Position numbers and translations under genes: made by a program. A DNA stretch of 64,000 bases from Verrucomicrobiaceae bacterium (GTDB lineage: Bacteria > Verrucomicrobiota > Verrucomicrobiia > Verrucomicrobiales > Verrucomicrobiaceae): positions 45,222 through 109,221 of the forward strand of contig CANNQP010000008.1 of the NCBI GenBank assembly GCA_947507875.1. The letters run 5' to 3'. Below the pieces are notes generated by a model that was given only the letters and a program-made list of their open reading frames with translations, had not been told where the DNA came from and ran no database searches. Of this stretch, positions 26,410-36,099 are shown piece by piece (within the stretch, counting starts at the first letter, position 1; each line of letters begins with the position of its first letter).

Positions 26410-28779
26410 ATGTTCCGCATCCTCCTCGTCATCAGCCTAGCGATTTCGGCTTCCAGCGCAGCCCAGCCCGGTGCCCCTGTGGCCAAATTTCAGCAGCTCG
26501 ACCCCAGCATTCCGACACCTTCAATGATCCGAAATGCCTCAGGAGCGCCGGGCAGTGCCTATTGGCAAAATCGAGCTGACTATGACATTCAGGTAGAGCT
26601 CGACGATACCAAGCGAACCCTGCGTGGCGATGCACGGGTAACCTATCATAACCACTCACCCGATTCCCTTCCCTACCTCTGGGTTCAGCTTGATCAAAAC
26701 TACCTTTCTCACCAAGCCGACTCGCGCGCTGTGCCTAATGTCAAACGCGGGGTCGATCCTGACAAGATCAGTTATGCCGCGCTGGATCGTCTGCTGGCCT
26801 ACGAAGAATATGATGGCGAGATGAAGATCTCCCGCCTGACCGATGCTGAAGGGAAGCCTCTGGCACATGCCGTGGTCAAAACGATGCTCAGGCTGGATCT
26901 ACCCAAGCCTCTTGCTCCAGGTGCCTCGTTTGCTTTCCAAATCGCCTGGAGTTTTCCCATCAACGATTGTGAACGGATCAACGCCCGAACTGGCTACGAA
27001 TTCTTCAAAGAAGACGGCAACTGCATCTATACCATCGCTCAATGGTTCCCACGCATGGCGGCTTACACGGACTACGCGGGATGGATCAATAAACAATTTC
27101 TCGGCACCGGTGAATTCACCTTGGAATTCGGCGACTATAAAGTCGCTATCACGGTGCCTGCTGACCATCTTGTGGCGGCCACGGGCTCGCTTATGAATGA
27201 ACATGAGGTCTTGAACGAAATTCAACGCGAACGCCTAAAACAGGCCAAGCAGGCAACACGCAAACCCATGTTCATCGTCACGCCTGACGAGGCTAAAGTC
27301 GCAGAAAAAAGCCGAGCTAAAACCCAGAAAACCTGGACCTTTCAGGCCACAAATATTCGTGATTTCGCCTTCGCCAGTTCACGCAAATTCATCTGGGATG
27401 CCATGGCTGTCGAAGGCCATCCGCAGCAGCCCCAATCCAAGGGAAGCGCGGAGAACAGCCAGAAAGTTCCCGTCATGGCCATGTCGATGTATCCGAAGGA
27501 AGGCATGCCGCTTTGGGACAAGTATTCGACTCATGCCATCGCACACACCATCCAGGTTTATTCACGCTACACGTTTGACTATCCCTACCCAGTCGCTTGG
27601 TCGGTGAACGGTCCTGTCGGGGGCATGGAGTATCCCATGATCAGCTTCAACGGCCCAAGGCCTGAAAAAGATGGAACCTATCCCAAACGCACCAAATACG
27701 CCCTCATCGGCGTGATCATCCATGAAGTGGGACACAACTGGTTTCCGATGATCGTGAACTCGGATGAACGGCAGTGGACCTGGATGGATGAGGGGCTGAA
27801 TTCATTCATGGAGTATTTGTCAGAGGAGGAATGGGAGAGTGACTGGAACCACCGCCGCAACGAACGTAGCATGGCAGATTACATGCGCCAGTCAGGCAGA
27901 GCACCGGTCATGACCAATTCTGAATCCATCGCCGACCTTGGCCCGAATGCCTACGGACAGCCAACGGTGGCACTCAACATCCTGCGTGAGCATGTGCTGG
28001 GGAGAGAAGCTTTTGATCATGCCTTCAAAACCTATGCTCAGCGCTGGATGTTCAAGCGACCCACTCCCTCTGACTTTTTCCGCACCATGGAAGATGCGAG
28101 CGGCATTGATCTCGACTGGTTCTGGCGCGGCTGGTTTTACAGCGTGGATCATGTCGATGTCGCGGTAGACTCCGTTCGCTGGCTCCAGGTTGATAGTCGC
28201 GACCCAGAGGTGGAAAAGAAACGGCAAAAGAAAGAGGAAGACGAACTTCCGAAAACGCTGACACGCGAGCGCAACTATGCCCTTCCCAAACGGATCGATC
28301 GTTTTCCTGAACTGAAAGATTTTTACGATACTTTTGACGAGGCCACGGTGCTACCCAGCGAGAAGAAAAAGTTCGATGACTTGATCAAAAGTCTCCAAGA
28401 CGAAGAAATCGACCCCGCACTCCTGAAGACGAAACACAACTTCTACGTGATCGAACTCAACAATGTGGGTGGCCTAGTCAGTCCCGTGATTTTGAAGCTA
28501 GAATACACGGATGGCAGCACCGAAGAACTCAATCTCCCCGCAGAAATCTGGCGCTTCAATACTGAGAAAACATCGAAACTACTTTTTACCCCCAAAGAAC
28601 TGAAAGCGGTCACCTTTGATCCTCGCCAAGAGTTGGTCGATACCAACATCGAAAACAACTTCTGGCCACGCAGGCCTGTGAAAAGCAAAGTCCAGCTCCA
28701 CAAAGATGAAAAGAGCATCAATCCAATGAAGGAGTTGCTGAAGAAGGAAAATGATAAGAAAAAAGACGCCAAGGAATAA
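26410..28779 (+). CDS. Secreted M1 family metallopeptidase
   Basis: A 789-residue zinc peptidase of the M1 (gluzincin) family. A signal peptide MFRILLVISLAISASSAA-QP starts the chain. The N-terminal beta domain spans about 55-330. The exopeptidase-type motif is GGMEY at 404-408 in place of GAMEN, and the zinc site is H438-E439-x-x-H442 with E461 18 residues on (HEVGHNW...WMDE). The C-terminus is Lys/Glu-rich and ends in a long charged tail. The GGMEY variant and long C-terminus place it with the periplasmic/secreted M1 proteins of Gram-negatives. Aminopeptidase action on extracellular peptides is inferred. Confidence 0.92.
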   Translation: MFRILLVISLAISASSAAQPGAPVAKFQQLDPSIPTPSMIRNASGAPGSAYWQNRADYDIQVELDDTKRTLRGDARVTYHNHSPDSLPYLWVQLDQNYLSHQADSRAVPNVKRGVDPDKISYAALDRLLAYEEYDGEMKISRLTDAEGKPLAHAVVKTMLRLDLPKPLAPGASFAFQIAWSFPINDCERINARTGYEFFKEDGNCIYTIAQWFPRMAAYTDYAGWINKQFLGTGEFTLEFGDYKVAITVPADHLVAATGSLMNEHEVLNEIQRERLKQAKQATRKPMFIVTPDEAKVAEKSRAKTQKTWTFQATNIRDFAFASSRKFIWDAMAVEGHPQQPQSKGSAENSQKVPVMAMSMYPKEGMPLWDKYSTHAIAHTIQVYSRYTFDYPYPVAWSVNGPVGGMEYPMISFNGPRPEKDGTYPKRTKYALIGVIIHEVGHNWFPMIVNSDERQWTWMDEGLNSFMEYLSEEEWESDWNHRRNERSMADYMRQSGRAPVMTNSESIADLGPNAYGQPTVALNILREHVLGREAFDHAFKTYAQRWMFKRPTPSDFFRTMEDASGIDLDWFWRGWFYSVDHVDVAVDSVRWLQVDSRDPEVEKKRQKKEEDELPKTLTRERNYALPKRIDRFPELKDFYDTFDEATVLPSEKKKFDDLIKSLQDEEIDPALLKTKHNFYVIELNNVGGLVSPVILKLEYTDGSTEELNLPAEIWRFNTEKTSKLLFTPKELKAVTFDPRQELVDTNIENNFWPRRPVKSKVQLHKDEKSINPMKELLKKENDKKKDAKE

Positions 28780-28797
28780 CCCATCGGGGTTTCGGGA

Positions 28798-30249
28798 CTA
28801 CGCCGTCTGAGCCAGCAATTCCTTCACTACGGAGCATTCATTCACCCCGGTAAGACGAAAATCGAGGCCCGCGTATTTGTAAGTAAATCGTTCATGATCA
28901 AAGCCTAGCAGATGAAGCAAGGTGGCGTGCAAATCATGAACGTGTACTTTACCCTCGATCGCAGCGAAGCCGAACTCATCCGTTGCCCCGTGCGTGTAGC
29001 CTGCTCTGACTCCACCACCAGCTAGCCAGTAAGTGAAGCCATAATGATTGTGGTCACGCCCCCGCTGCTTGCCTGCATTCGCACCAGGTGTAGGCAATTC
29101 CACCGCTGGAGTGCGTCCAAATTCGCCACCCCAGATCATGAGTGTATCGTCAAAGAGGCCTCGTTGTTTCATGTCACCCATGAAGGCAGCGATCGCCTGA
29201 TCCACATCCTTCGCTAGTCGCGCATGGTCCAGGATTTCATCATGGCTATCCCATGGCTGGCCCGCTCCTGTCCAAAGCTGGATGAAACGAACCCCGCGTT
29301 CGAGCAAACGACGCGCAATCAGCGTCTGCCGCCCAAAGTCGTTTTCACCATAGGCCTTGCGCACAGACTCAGGCTCTTTGCTGATGTCAAAAGCATCAGA
29401 GGCCTCCATTTGCATACGATACGCCAACTCAAAGCTCTGTATCCTCGCATCCAGCTGCTGGTCATTTTGCCGCTGTTTCAGATGATTCTCGTTGAGCGCC
29501 TGGAGGAGATCTAGCTGACGACGTTGCTGCTTGAGATCGAGCGAGCCGTTTTTGATAAATTCGACCAACTTATCCACCTCCGTATCGGCCGTATTGATGT
29601 AGGTGCCCTGGTAAATGCTAGGCAGGAAGGCCGACTGCCAGTTCTTCGTTCGCCGCGTCGGCATGCCTTTGGGACACATGGAGATGTATCCTGGCAGGTT
29701 TTCATTTTCAGAGCCAAGTCCGTACGTGATCCATGAGCCCATGCTGGGCCGATGCAGCCGTCCATCACCACAGTTCATCAAGCCAAGTGATGGCTCGTGA
29801 TTGGGCACATCGGCGTACATCGAGCGAATCACGCAGAGGTCATCGGCGTAAGCAGCCGTCTTCGCAAAAATATCGCTTACCTCCAGACCGCACTGACCAT
29901 ATTTTTTGAAGCCAAAGGGAGATTTGAGTCCTGCTCCCGTGGGACGCTCCGTCTTCAACAGGCTTGGCAAAGGCTTGCCATCATACTTGGTCAATTCAGG
30001 TTTCGGATCAAACGTATCGACCTGCGAAGGACCTCCATTCATGAAGAAATGGATCACCCGCTTGGCTTTTGGTTCATGATGGGGACGCCGCACACCAAAG
30101 GGATTGTTTGCATCGACCCCAGCTGCCTGACTTTGACCAGCCCCTACCATGCCGCCGAGAGCCATTGCGCCCATGCCCATACCAACCCGGCTGAGCATCT
30201 GACGGCGAGTCAAAAAGTGGTGTTCAATCTGTAGCGAATGATGAGACAT
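28798..30249 (-). CDS. Tat-exported DUF1501 protein
   Basis: About 483 residues from the ATG at 30249, which begins MSHHSLQIEHHFLTRRQMLSR, a twin-arginine-like signal followed by a Gly/Ala/Met-rich core (GMGAMALGGMVGAG). The body has the DUF1501 marks: FFMNGGPSQVDTFDPKPEL, RTKNWQSAFLPS, and WGGEFGRTP...GRDHN, with metal-ligand-like Asp/His residues of the alkaline-phosphatase/sulfatase superfamily. These proteins are very abundant in Verrucomicrobiota and Planctomycetes, commonly paired with a DUF1549/DUF1553 cytochrome-like protein; that partner is absent here. The reaction is unknown. It converges with the M1 peptidase gene, 18 bp apart. Confidence 0.92.
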   Translation of the reverse strand: MSHHSLQIEHHFLTRRQMLSRVGMGMGAMALGGMVGAGQSQAAGVDANNPFGVRRPHHEPKAKRVIHFFMNGGPSQVDTFDPKPELTKYDGKPLPSLLKTERPTGAGLKSPFGFKKYGQCGLEVSDIFAKTAAYADDLCVIRSMYADVPNHEPSLGLMNCGDGRLHRPSMGSWITYGLGSENENLPGYISMCPKGMPTRRTKNWQSAFLPSIYQGTYINTADTEVDKLVEFIKNGSLDLKQQRRQLDLLQALNENHLKQRQNDQQLDARIQSFELAYRMQMEASDAFDISKEPESVRKAYGENDFGRQTLIARRLLERGVRFIQLWTGAGQPWDSHDEILDHARLAKDVDQAIAAFMGDMKQRGLFDDTLMIWGGEFGRTPAVELPTPGANAGKQRGRDHNHYGFTYWLAGGGVRAGYTHGATDEFGFAAIEGKVHVHDLHATLLHLLGFDHERFTYKYAGLDFRLTGVNECSVVKELLAQTA

Positions 30250-30673
30250 AGGGGGGACCAAGGTACGTTGGAAATGCCCGCAAGATTGCATTCCATCCAA
30301 CCCGAAATAGTACCTCATGAGTCACCGCACGAGGGGAGAAGAAACTGAATTTCGAACTTCCTCGGACGCACCACACGCCGCCGACGAGGAACACCACGCT
30401 GGAGACAAATCTAGCCTCACTTGAACTTTATCTGATGCAGAAAGGTTTTTTCTTCGATCAGCTGGGCATGATACGGCACATGCCTCGAAAAAACAACTCA
30501 GGCCACCTAGAAACTGTCCTGCTTTGAAAAAATGAAATTTTCTGACAAGTTTTTTGAACTGATTTTTCCAAACTTTTGTCTCTTTCAACAGGTCGCTTTT
30601 CTCATCCAAAAGTTTGTCTGAGTCGACTGCCTCCCCTTGCCGGGAGCTCGGGGAGGCAGAATTCAGACTCAAG
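30250..30673. other. Intergenic region, no supported gene
   Basis: About 420 bp between the DUF1501 and POT genes, both on the minus strand. A minus-strand frame of 126 codons crosses it (30322-30702) but overlaps the end of the POT gene and looks like random sequence. Apart from the GC-rich hairpin at 30627-30659 nothing was recognised. Confidence 0.5.
30627..30659 (-). terminator. GC-rich hairpin downstream of POT transporter gene
   Basis: A perfect 10-bp stem, CTGCCTCCCC with GGGGAGGCAG, and a 13-nt loop, starting 15 bp past the POT stop. There is no U-run, so termination is only likely. Confidence 0.45.
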
Positions 30674-32023
30674 TTAAGCATTCGAAGCCATCTCTTCCTC
30701 ATCCTGAAGGTAAGTTTGACCGCGATAAACGCTGGCCACGATGCAAAAGACCACGGTGGTTACAGCTGTGACTTTCAGGAAGAACCACCAATAAGCGGCG
30801 CCCGTGAGACCCGATGATTCACCTGTTTTTTCGATGTAAGCATTCACCCGTGAGGTAAAAAAGTTCCCCAGCGCCACGGACAACAGATCCAGTGACATAA
30901 CCAGCGACTTCAGCCGAGGTGGAGCTTGGGTGTAGCTGAACTCCAACGCAGTAATCGAAATCAGGATCTCAGCTGCCGTCAGAAGAAAATAAGCCAAAGC
31001 CTGCCAAATGATGGAAGGGCGCAGGCCTGCGCTGATTTGCTGCTCAATCCAGGCTGAAACACCCACCGTGGCTAGCGTCAGAATAAAACCGACACCGATG
31101 CGCCGGAGGGGGGTCACCTCAACCACCTTCGCAGCCTTAGGATAGATGAACCAGGTAAAAAAAGGGATCAGCACCAAGATAAAAAATGAATTCAAAGCCT
31201 GCATCTGCGCTGGATTGACCTGCATACCCATGACGTTCAGGTTCATCTTAGCGGCTTGCTCGACCCAAGCCGAGGCAGTCTGGTCAAAGATGCTCCAGAA
31301 TGCAGCAATCAGTATGAAAAGAGGGATCAACCCCACCAAAGCGCGAAGGAATCGAGGATTGAGTAGATCACTCAAGAACTTGCGACGATCCGCGGGCACA
31401 TGAGCAAAGGAGTGCCGCCCCATCCAGAATACCACCGTCGCCACAAACATCAGGATACCCGGCACCCCAAAAGCCACGTGAGGCCCATACCACTCCAGGA
31501 GTTTCGGGGTAAGCAGTTGCGAAATAACAGCACCCAGATTGATCGAGAGATAAAACCAATTGAAAGCCTTGGAGAGAAGAGGCGCGTTGGTCCGCGCAAA
31601 TTGGTCTCCCACGTGCGCCGAGACACAGGGCTTGATGCCACCCGCACCCATGGCAATCAACGTCAGCCCCACGACCAATCCCGTCCGGGTATTGTCAATG
31701 GCGAGCGCAAGATGGCCCAGGCAATACACCAGCGAAAGCACCAGGATGGTCTTGTATTTCCCCAACCATAAGTCAGAAATCAGAGCCCCCACGAGTGGCG
31801 TAAAATAGACACCAGCGATGAACAGATGAGTCCATTCTTTCGCCTTCGCTTCACTCATCAGATCCGGTGCCCCGCCATGTGTGACGAGGGCCGTCGTCAT
31901 GAACAGATAGAGAATGGAGCGCATGCCATAAAAGCTGAACCTTTCGGCTAGCTCATTGCCAATGATGAAGGGAATGCCTCTTGGCATCGTCTTCAACGGT
32001 TCTGGAGTCGTGCGGTAGGGCAT
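30674..32023 (-). CDS. POT/PTR family proton-dependent peptide transporter
   Basis: A 449-residue MFS transporter that imports di- and tripeptides with protons. The start at 32023 (MPYRTTPEPLKTMPRGIPFI) was preferred over the frame opening at 32257, because the POT family begins just before the first helix and the extra 78 residues are not membrane-like. The signature ExxERFxYYG appears as NELAERFSFYGMRSIL, with the proton-coupling ExxER glutamates, and the second signature FYLSINLGAVIS follows. About twelve to fourteen membrane segments are visible. Fits the several secreted peptidases encoded nearby (M1, S8), which would supply peptides; that link is inferred. Confidence 0.92.
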   Translation of the reverse strand: MPYRTTPEPLKTMPRGIPFIIGNELAERFSFYGMRSILYLFMTTALVTHGGAPDLMSEAKAKEWTHLFIAGVYFTPLVGALISDLWLGKYKTILVLSLVYCLGHLALAIDNTRTGLVVGLTLIAMGAGGIKPCVSAHVGDQFARTNAPLLSKAFNWFYLSINLGAVISQLLTPKLLEWYGPHVAFGVPGILMFVATVVFWMGRHSFAHVPADRRKFLSDLLNPRFLRALVGLIPLFILIAAFWSIFDQTASAWVEQAAKMNLNVMGMQVNPAQMQALNSFFILVLIPFFTWFIYPKAAKVVEVTPLRRIGVGFILTLATVGVSAWIEQQISAGLRPSIIWQALAYFLLTAAEILISITALEFSYTQAPPRLKSLVMSLDLLSVALGNFFTSRVNAYIEKTGESSGLTGAAYWWFFLKVTAVTTVVFCIVASVYRGQTYLQDEEEMASNA

Positions 32024-32198
32024 GAAGGAAAACACTGAGAATAACGACCTTCTTCTCAGCGCGATGCAAGCCTGCTGTAGAGGTTTGTAAAAAAATGAAG
32101 CCCTTTTTTTGATTTTGGCCATTCCTGACGTTGGAGCCCCTCCGCCCTTGCCTAGCCAGCAAATCAGCGGCATGAACAGCCTTTGACCCGCCCCATTC

Positions 32199-32990
32199 AT
32201 GCCATTCCTTGATAAGCTTGAGGCCCGCTTCGGCCGTTTCGCCATCCCCGGCCTCATTCAACTCGTTGCGCTTCTCCAGCTCGGCGTTTTCATCATCTTC
32301 ACCCTGATGGTGCCGGAGGCACGCGAGGCCTATTTTGACTTCTTAGCCATGGATGCCGATCGCCTTCTTCAGGGGGAAGTTTGGCGACTGATCACCTTTA
32401 TTTTCATCCCCGGCACCACGCACCTCCTCTGGGCCGTCGTGGGTGCCATGTTCATGCGTTGGTTGGGCAGAGGCCTCGAAGAAGCCTGGGGAGCGTTTCG
32501 CTGCACTCTTTATTTCTTGGGAGGAATGCTAGCGGTCGCCCTCGGTGCGCTGATCTTCGGCTACACCGCCACGGGCATCTTTTTGTTCCAAAGTTTGCTG
32601 CTCGCCTTTGCCGTGATTTACCCGAATGAAGAGATTCTCCTGTTTTTCATTCTCCCCGTTCGCATTCGTTGGATTGCCTGGCTGAATGTCGTCCTGACGA
32701 GCTTGGTCGTGCTAAGTAGCCCAGGGTTGTTTTGGCCTGTGCTTTGTTCAAACCTAAACTTCATCATCGCCTTTGCTCCTGGCTTCTTTCAGCAGAAAAG
32801 ACACCAGACACGGGTTGCCGAACGCAGAGCACAATTTGCCCAAGCTTCCGAAAATGCAGGTTTCTTTCACAAGTGCACCGTTTGTGGCAAAACCGAACTG
32901 GATGACTCGACGCTAGACTTTCGAGTCAATGATGCCGGAGATGAAATTTGCTCCGTATGTCGGAACAACGGCACCCAGACAGTTTCCTAA
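32199..32990 (+). CDS. Rhomboid-like membrane protein with C-terminal zinc ribbon, likely no protease
   Basis: A 263-residue protein with five or six membrane helices. The WRLITFIFIPGTTHLLWAVV segment, then GRGLEEAWGAFRCTLYFLGG, follow the rhomboid L1-loop/helix 2-3 pattern (E/Q-x-W-R, HLL, G-x-x-x-E). The catalytic GxSG serine is missing: the corresponding stretch is GYTATGIFLFQ, so it looks like a Derlin/iRhom-type pseudoprotease. The C-terminal part (about 225-263) is soluble and carries CTVCGK and CSVCRN, a two-CxxC zinc ribbon. Start ATG at 32199 diverges from the POT gene. Function unknown; a quality-control or trafficking role would be a guess. Confidence 0.78.
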   Translation: MPFLDKLEARFGRFAIPGLIQLVALLQLGVFIIFTLMVPEAREAYFDFLAMDADRLLQGEVWRLITFIFIPGTTHLLWAVVGAMFMRWLGRGLEEAWGAFRCTLYFLGGMLAVALGALIFGYTATGIFLFQSLLLAFAVIYPNEEILLFFILPVRIRWIAWLNVVLTSLVVLSSPGLFWPVLCSNLNFIIAFAPGFFQQKRHQTRVAERRAQFAQASENAGFFHKCTVCGKTELDDSTLDFRVNDAGDEICSVCRNNGTQTVS

Positions 32991-32998
32991 TGTTGGGT

Positions 32999-34420
32999 TC
33001 AAGCTGATGCAGGGGATGCCCATGTACTGAACTGGCTCACCATATCAGGAACATAATTCCTCCATGCAGGATCTCCCTCACGTATCATCTGACGAACCGC
33101 AGCACTCGTGACGAAAACACAGTCTTCTAAGCAGTCTTCAATCACTCGCACGCTATCGGTTTCGAACAAATAACGCAGCAGGTGCTGCTGATGTGGAGAC
33201 ACGCGCGCATGATCTCCGGTGCGGATTTTTGCCGTGATCGGATCACCCGCAGGATAGACATACAGGCGCACGCTATTCTTGAAAAGACGCCCAAAGGCTT
33301 CCAACAGACCTCCACCTAAATCCGCGTACCAGCGCTCATTGAAAAGTTCTTCAAACAAAGGTAGCCCCAAGACAATGCCTACGGGGGCCTGTGTGTATCG
33401 CGCCAAATAACTGCTCAGGCGGTGAAACTCGGCATACTTCGAGATCAGCACGTTTTTGCCCAAGGATTGCAAGGCATCAGCACGCGCTAGAAAATTCGTG
33501 TACTCAACCGCACAATCATCCAGGCAAAGTAGGTTGTGCATCGTGATCTCGCAGATTTCCAAGTGGCCGTCAGCCGCTGGCCCAAAGTCCTCATGAAAGG
33601 CACTGAGACCGCGCTCTAGCATGTCCAAATTCACCCGCGTAATTGGATCAAAGGTGCCACGACTGAGAAAGACGGGCTTTTTGTAGAGAACATCCGCCAC
33701 TTGAAGGATCTCACCATCAGGGCCGAATAAAGCAGCGTCTGACAAACCGCTGCGAACCAACTGCAATGCGACCAAACGATCCTCGAAAGACTGCCTCGGG
33801 AAAGCTGAACCACTGAAGTCGATCATGTCGATCTCTACACGCCAGCGATTCAAGCCATCCATCAGACTCTCCAGAAAAATGGGCAAGCTTTCCCGCAGAT
33901 GAAAGGCCGCGTAGAGCAAATTCACGCCGAGAATGCCCAGCGCCTCTGCCTGCAATGGATTTGTCGTATCAAGAAGACGCACATGAAGTTGCACATCGCA
34001 GGGCGGGCCATTCGGCTCGGTCTGAAAGCGCAGCCCCATCCAACCGTGACACTCTTCCGTCGTATCTCGGAAGCCCCGCGCACGCACCGTGTTGGCCAGC
34101 GCAAAAAAGGTCGTGCTATCCCCACGCCTGGCCGCCAGACGCTCCTGCACGATTTGAAATTCGTGCTCAAGCATCGCCGACATGCGCTCCCTGGACACAT
34201 AGCGCCTCGCTTTGCCATAGATCTCATCGCTGAAGGTCATGTCATAGGCCGACATCGTCTTCGCCACAGTTCCCGAAGCACCGCCAGCGTGGAAGAACCA
34301 ATTCGCGATCTCCTGCCCCGCCCCAATCTCGGCAAACGTGCCATAGATTTTCTGAGCCAAATTGATGCGCAAAGCCTTTTCCAACGTGCCTGGACGATCA
34401 TGGGCTTGGGGTAAGATCAT
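32999..34420 (-). CDS. Conserved protein of unknown function, cytoplasmic
   Basis: About 473 residues from the ATG at 34420 (MILPQAHDRPGTLEKALRIN); an ATG at 34471 is in frame. It begins with LAQKIYGTFAEIGAGQEIANWFF and has the phrases YDMTFSDEIYGKARRYVSRERM, ECHGWMGLRFQ, GILGVNLLYAAFH and EIDMIDFSGSAF, ending with a globular domain. I recall similar sequences being labelled 'TonB-dependent receptor' or 'nicotinate-nucleotide adenylyltransferase', but there is no signal peptide, plug or barrel here, nor a HxGH or ISSTxxR motif, so neither label is supported. It looks cytoplasmic. Convergent with the rhomboid-like gene, 9 bp apart. Confidence 0.78.
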   Translation of the reverse strand: MILPQAHDRPGTLEKALRINLAQKIYGTFAEIGAGQEIANWFFHAGGASGTVAKTMSAYDMTFSDEIYGKARRYVSRERMSAMLEHEFQIVQERLAARRGDSTTFFALANTVRARGFRDTTEECHGWMGLRFQTEPNGPPCDVQLHVRLLDTTNPLQAEALGILGVNLLYAAFHLRESLPIFLESLMDGLNRWRVEIDMIDFSGSAFPRQSFEDRLVALQLVRSGLSDAALFGPDGEILQVADVLYKKPVFLSRGTFDPITRVNLDMLERGLSAFHEDFGPAADGHLEICEITMHNLLCLDDCAVEYTNFLARADALQSLGKNVLISKYAEFHRLSSYLARYTQAPVGIVLGLPLFEELFNERWYADLGGGLLEAFGRLFKNSVRLYVYPAGDPITAKIRTGDHARVSPHQQHLLRYLFETDSVRVIEDCLEDCVFVTSAAVRQMIREGDPAWRNYVPDMVSQFSTWASPASA

Positions 34421-34476
34421 GCCGTAAGCATAAGCAGCTTCAGGCAAGAGGCAAAAAACACATTGCCCCAAGTGTC

Positions 34477-34506
34477 AAAAAAGACGGCCCCCTTCTGGAG
34501 GCCGTC
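34477..34506 (-). terminator. Rho-independent terminator after Gfo/Idh/MocA gene
   Basis: Minus-strand hairpin GACGGCC/GGCCGTC (34483-34489 with 34500-34506) followed by six U. It lies 36 bp past the stop of the oxidoreductase gene, between it and the start of the unknown-protein gene. Confidence 0.88.
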
Positions 34507-34542
34507 CTAGGATGTGATGATGGCTTCCATGAAGCCATGAGC

Positions 34543-35883
34543 TTACACTGCCCACTCACCACGATAATCACGCGTGAGCCACTTGGCATCGCCGCCTTCA
34601 ACAAAAGTGCGCTCTGTGGGGTTCCATTTGAAGCTGGCGTCATTCCAGTAGGCCATGTTCATGAGATGGCAGGAGATGACAGTGGTCGCACCGATCGAAA
34701 CATCGCAAATTGGGCGCTCGCGTGTCTTGATGCTATTCAACCAGTCATCATGATGGTTTTTGCTCGCGTAGAGCTTCACCTTAGCGTCCTTCAGGAACTC
34801 ACGCTCACTGAGTACGACTTCGCGGTCGAGAGAGGTTCCCTTGTCCATCTCCTTGTCCATGAAGCCGTGAACTTTTTTACCTCCGAGCCAGAGTTCAAAT
34901 TTACCACGGTTGACGTGGATCTCGCCCTCGGTGCCATAAAAGGATACTCCTTTGCCTTCACCGTGAGTCAAAACCACACCATTGGCATACACCAACTGAG
35001 CCCCGCGCTTTTTCCCAGCACCAGCTGAGCGCACTTCGACAGGGCCACTTTCGTCCATGCCAAGGCCCCATTGGGCGATGTCGATGTGATGTGCACCCCA
35101 GTCCGTGATCATGCCGCCCCCGAACTCGCGCGTCATGCGCCAGGCGGGAAAGTGATTGTGAACCCCGCGTGGGCTCAACACACTGCTGTAGGGCTTCAGC
35201 GGAGCAGGGCCACACCAGCGATCCCAGTCTAAGCCGGGCTCAGCAGCTTCTTCCTTGAGATTATACTCAGGCGCAGGATCACCAAAAGAAGTCGTGATGG
35301 TTTTGATCTCACCGATCACACCGTTGCGCACCAACTCACAGGCCACGCGAAACTCTTTGCTCGAACGCTGCTGTGAGCCCGTCTGAAAGATTCGGCCACT
35401 GTCGCGAACGGCCTTGGTCAGCGTCAGGGCTTCATGAACATTGTGAGTCAACGGCTTCTCACCGTAAACATCCTTCCCCGCCTTCACCGCAGCGATGCCG
35501 ATGTAGGCATGCCAATGATCGGGCGTAGCCACCACGACAGCATCGATGTCTTTGCGAGCTAGCAACTCCCGGAAATCATTGTAGGCATCGCAGCCTTTGT
35601 AGTCCGTTCCTTTCTTCTCGCTATACTTCTTCTCCACCGTGGCCTTGGCGTGCTCGCGTCGGTTCGTGTCCACATCGCAGACTGCCGCGACATGCACATT
35701 GTCACGGCCGAGAAAGTTACCCAAATGGCCACTATTCATCTTCCCCATGCCGATGAAGCCGAGGTTAATGCGCTCGCTAGGCGCGGTATCTGCCGACCAA
35801 AGACGGGAGGGCAAAATGAAAGGAGCCGTGACTGCACCGGCGGCGGTAGTCAGGAAGGAACGACGTGAATTGGAGGTGGTCAT
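34543..35883 (-). CDS. Tat-exported Gfo/Idh/MocA-family oxidoreductase
   Basis: A 446-residue NAD(P)-dependent oxidoreductase. The start at 35883 (MTTSNSRRSFLTTAAGAVTA) gives a Tat signal with the RRSF box; a longer frame to 35928 was rejected. The Rossmann part opens with NLGFIGMGKMNSGHLGNFL and contains the family YGEKPLTHNVHEALTL (EKP motif with catalytic Lys). The C-terminal domain has the DWGAHHIDIAQWGLG stretch with the metal/substrate His. Members oxidise sugars or inositols or hydrolyse glycosides by an oxidative route; exported forms are typical in Verrucomicrobiota. The substrate cannot be read. A strong terminator follows. Confidence 0.93.
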   Translation of the reverse strand: MTTSNSRRSFLTTAAGAVTAPFILPSRLWSADTAPSERINLGFIGMGKMNSGHLGNFLGRDNVHVAAVCDVDTNRREHAKATVEKKYSEKKGTDYKGCDAYNDFRELLARKDIDAVVVATPDHWHAYIGIAAVKAGKDVYGEKPLTHNVHEALTLTKAVRDSGRIFQTGSQQRSSKEFRVACELVRNGVIGEIKTITTSFGDPAPEYNLKEEAAEPGLDWDRWCGPAPLKPYSSVLSPRGVHNHFPAWRMTREFGGGMITDWGAHHIDIAQWGLGMDESGPVEVRSAGAGKKRGAQLVYANGVVLTHGEGKGVSFYGTEGEIHVNRGKFELWLGGKKVHGFMDKEMDKGTSLDREVVLSEREFLKDAKVKLYASKNHHDDWLNSIKTRERPICDVSIGATTVISCHLMNMAYWNDASFKWNPTERTFVEGGDAKWLTRDYRGEWAV

Positions 35884-36045
35884 AGTTTTTGAATCAAAAA
35901 CAGGCACAACCATACGCATGATTCTCATGAATCGTGCAAGCTCATTGTGTTTTTACAGAAGACCAAACCTCTGATCACTGAACAACAGGTGAACGCACCT
36001 CAAGATCCCCCCCACGAAGCCTTTGGGGAAAGATGCACGCCGCAC

Positions 36046-36076
36046 TAAAAAAGGCGACCTCCGAAGAGGCCGCCTT
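36046..36076 (-). terminator. Terminator after adenylating-enzyme gene
   Basis: Minus-strand hairpin of 11 bp with one mismatch (36051-36061 with 36066-36076, CGAA loop on the plus strand), preceded on the plus strand by an A-run (U-run on the minus strand). 24 bp past the stop of the gene at 36100. Confidence 0.85.
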
Positions 36077-36099
36077 GCCGTCAGTTTTGTCCAATCAGG

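Noticed and set aside
30322..30702. 126-codon minus-strand gene
   Set aside because: Overlaps the POT gene and a GC-rich hairpin; no domain or signal seen.
32024..32257. N-terminal extension of the POT transporter
   Set aside because: It overlaps the divergent rhomboid-like gene and contains no membrane or family sequence.
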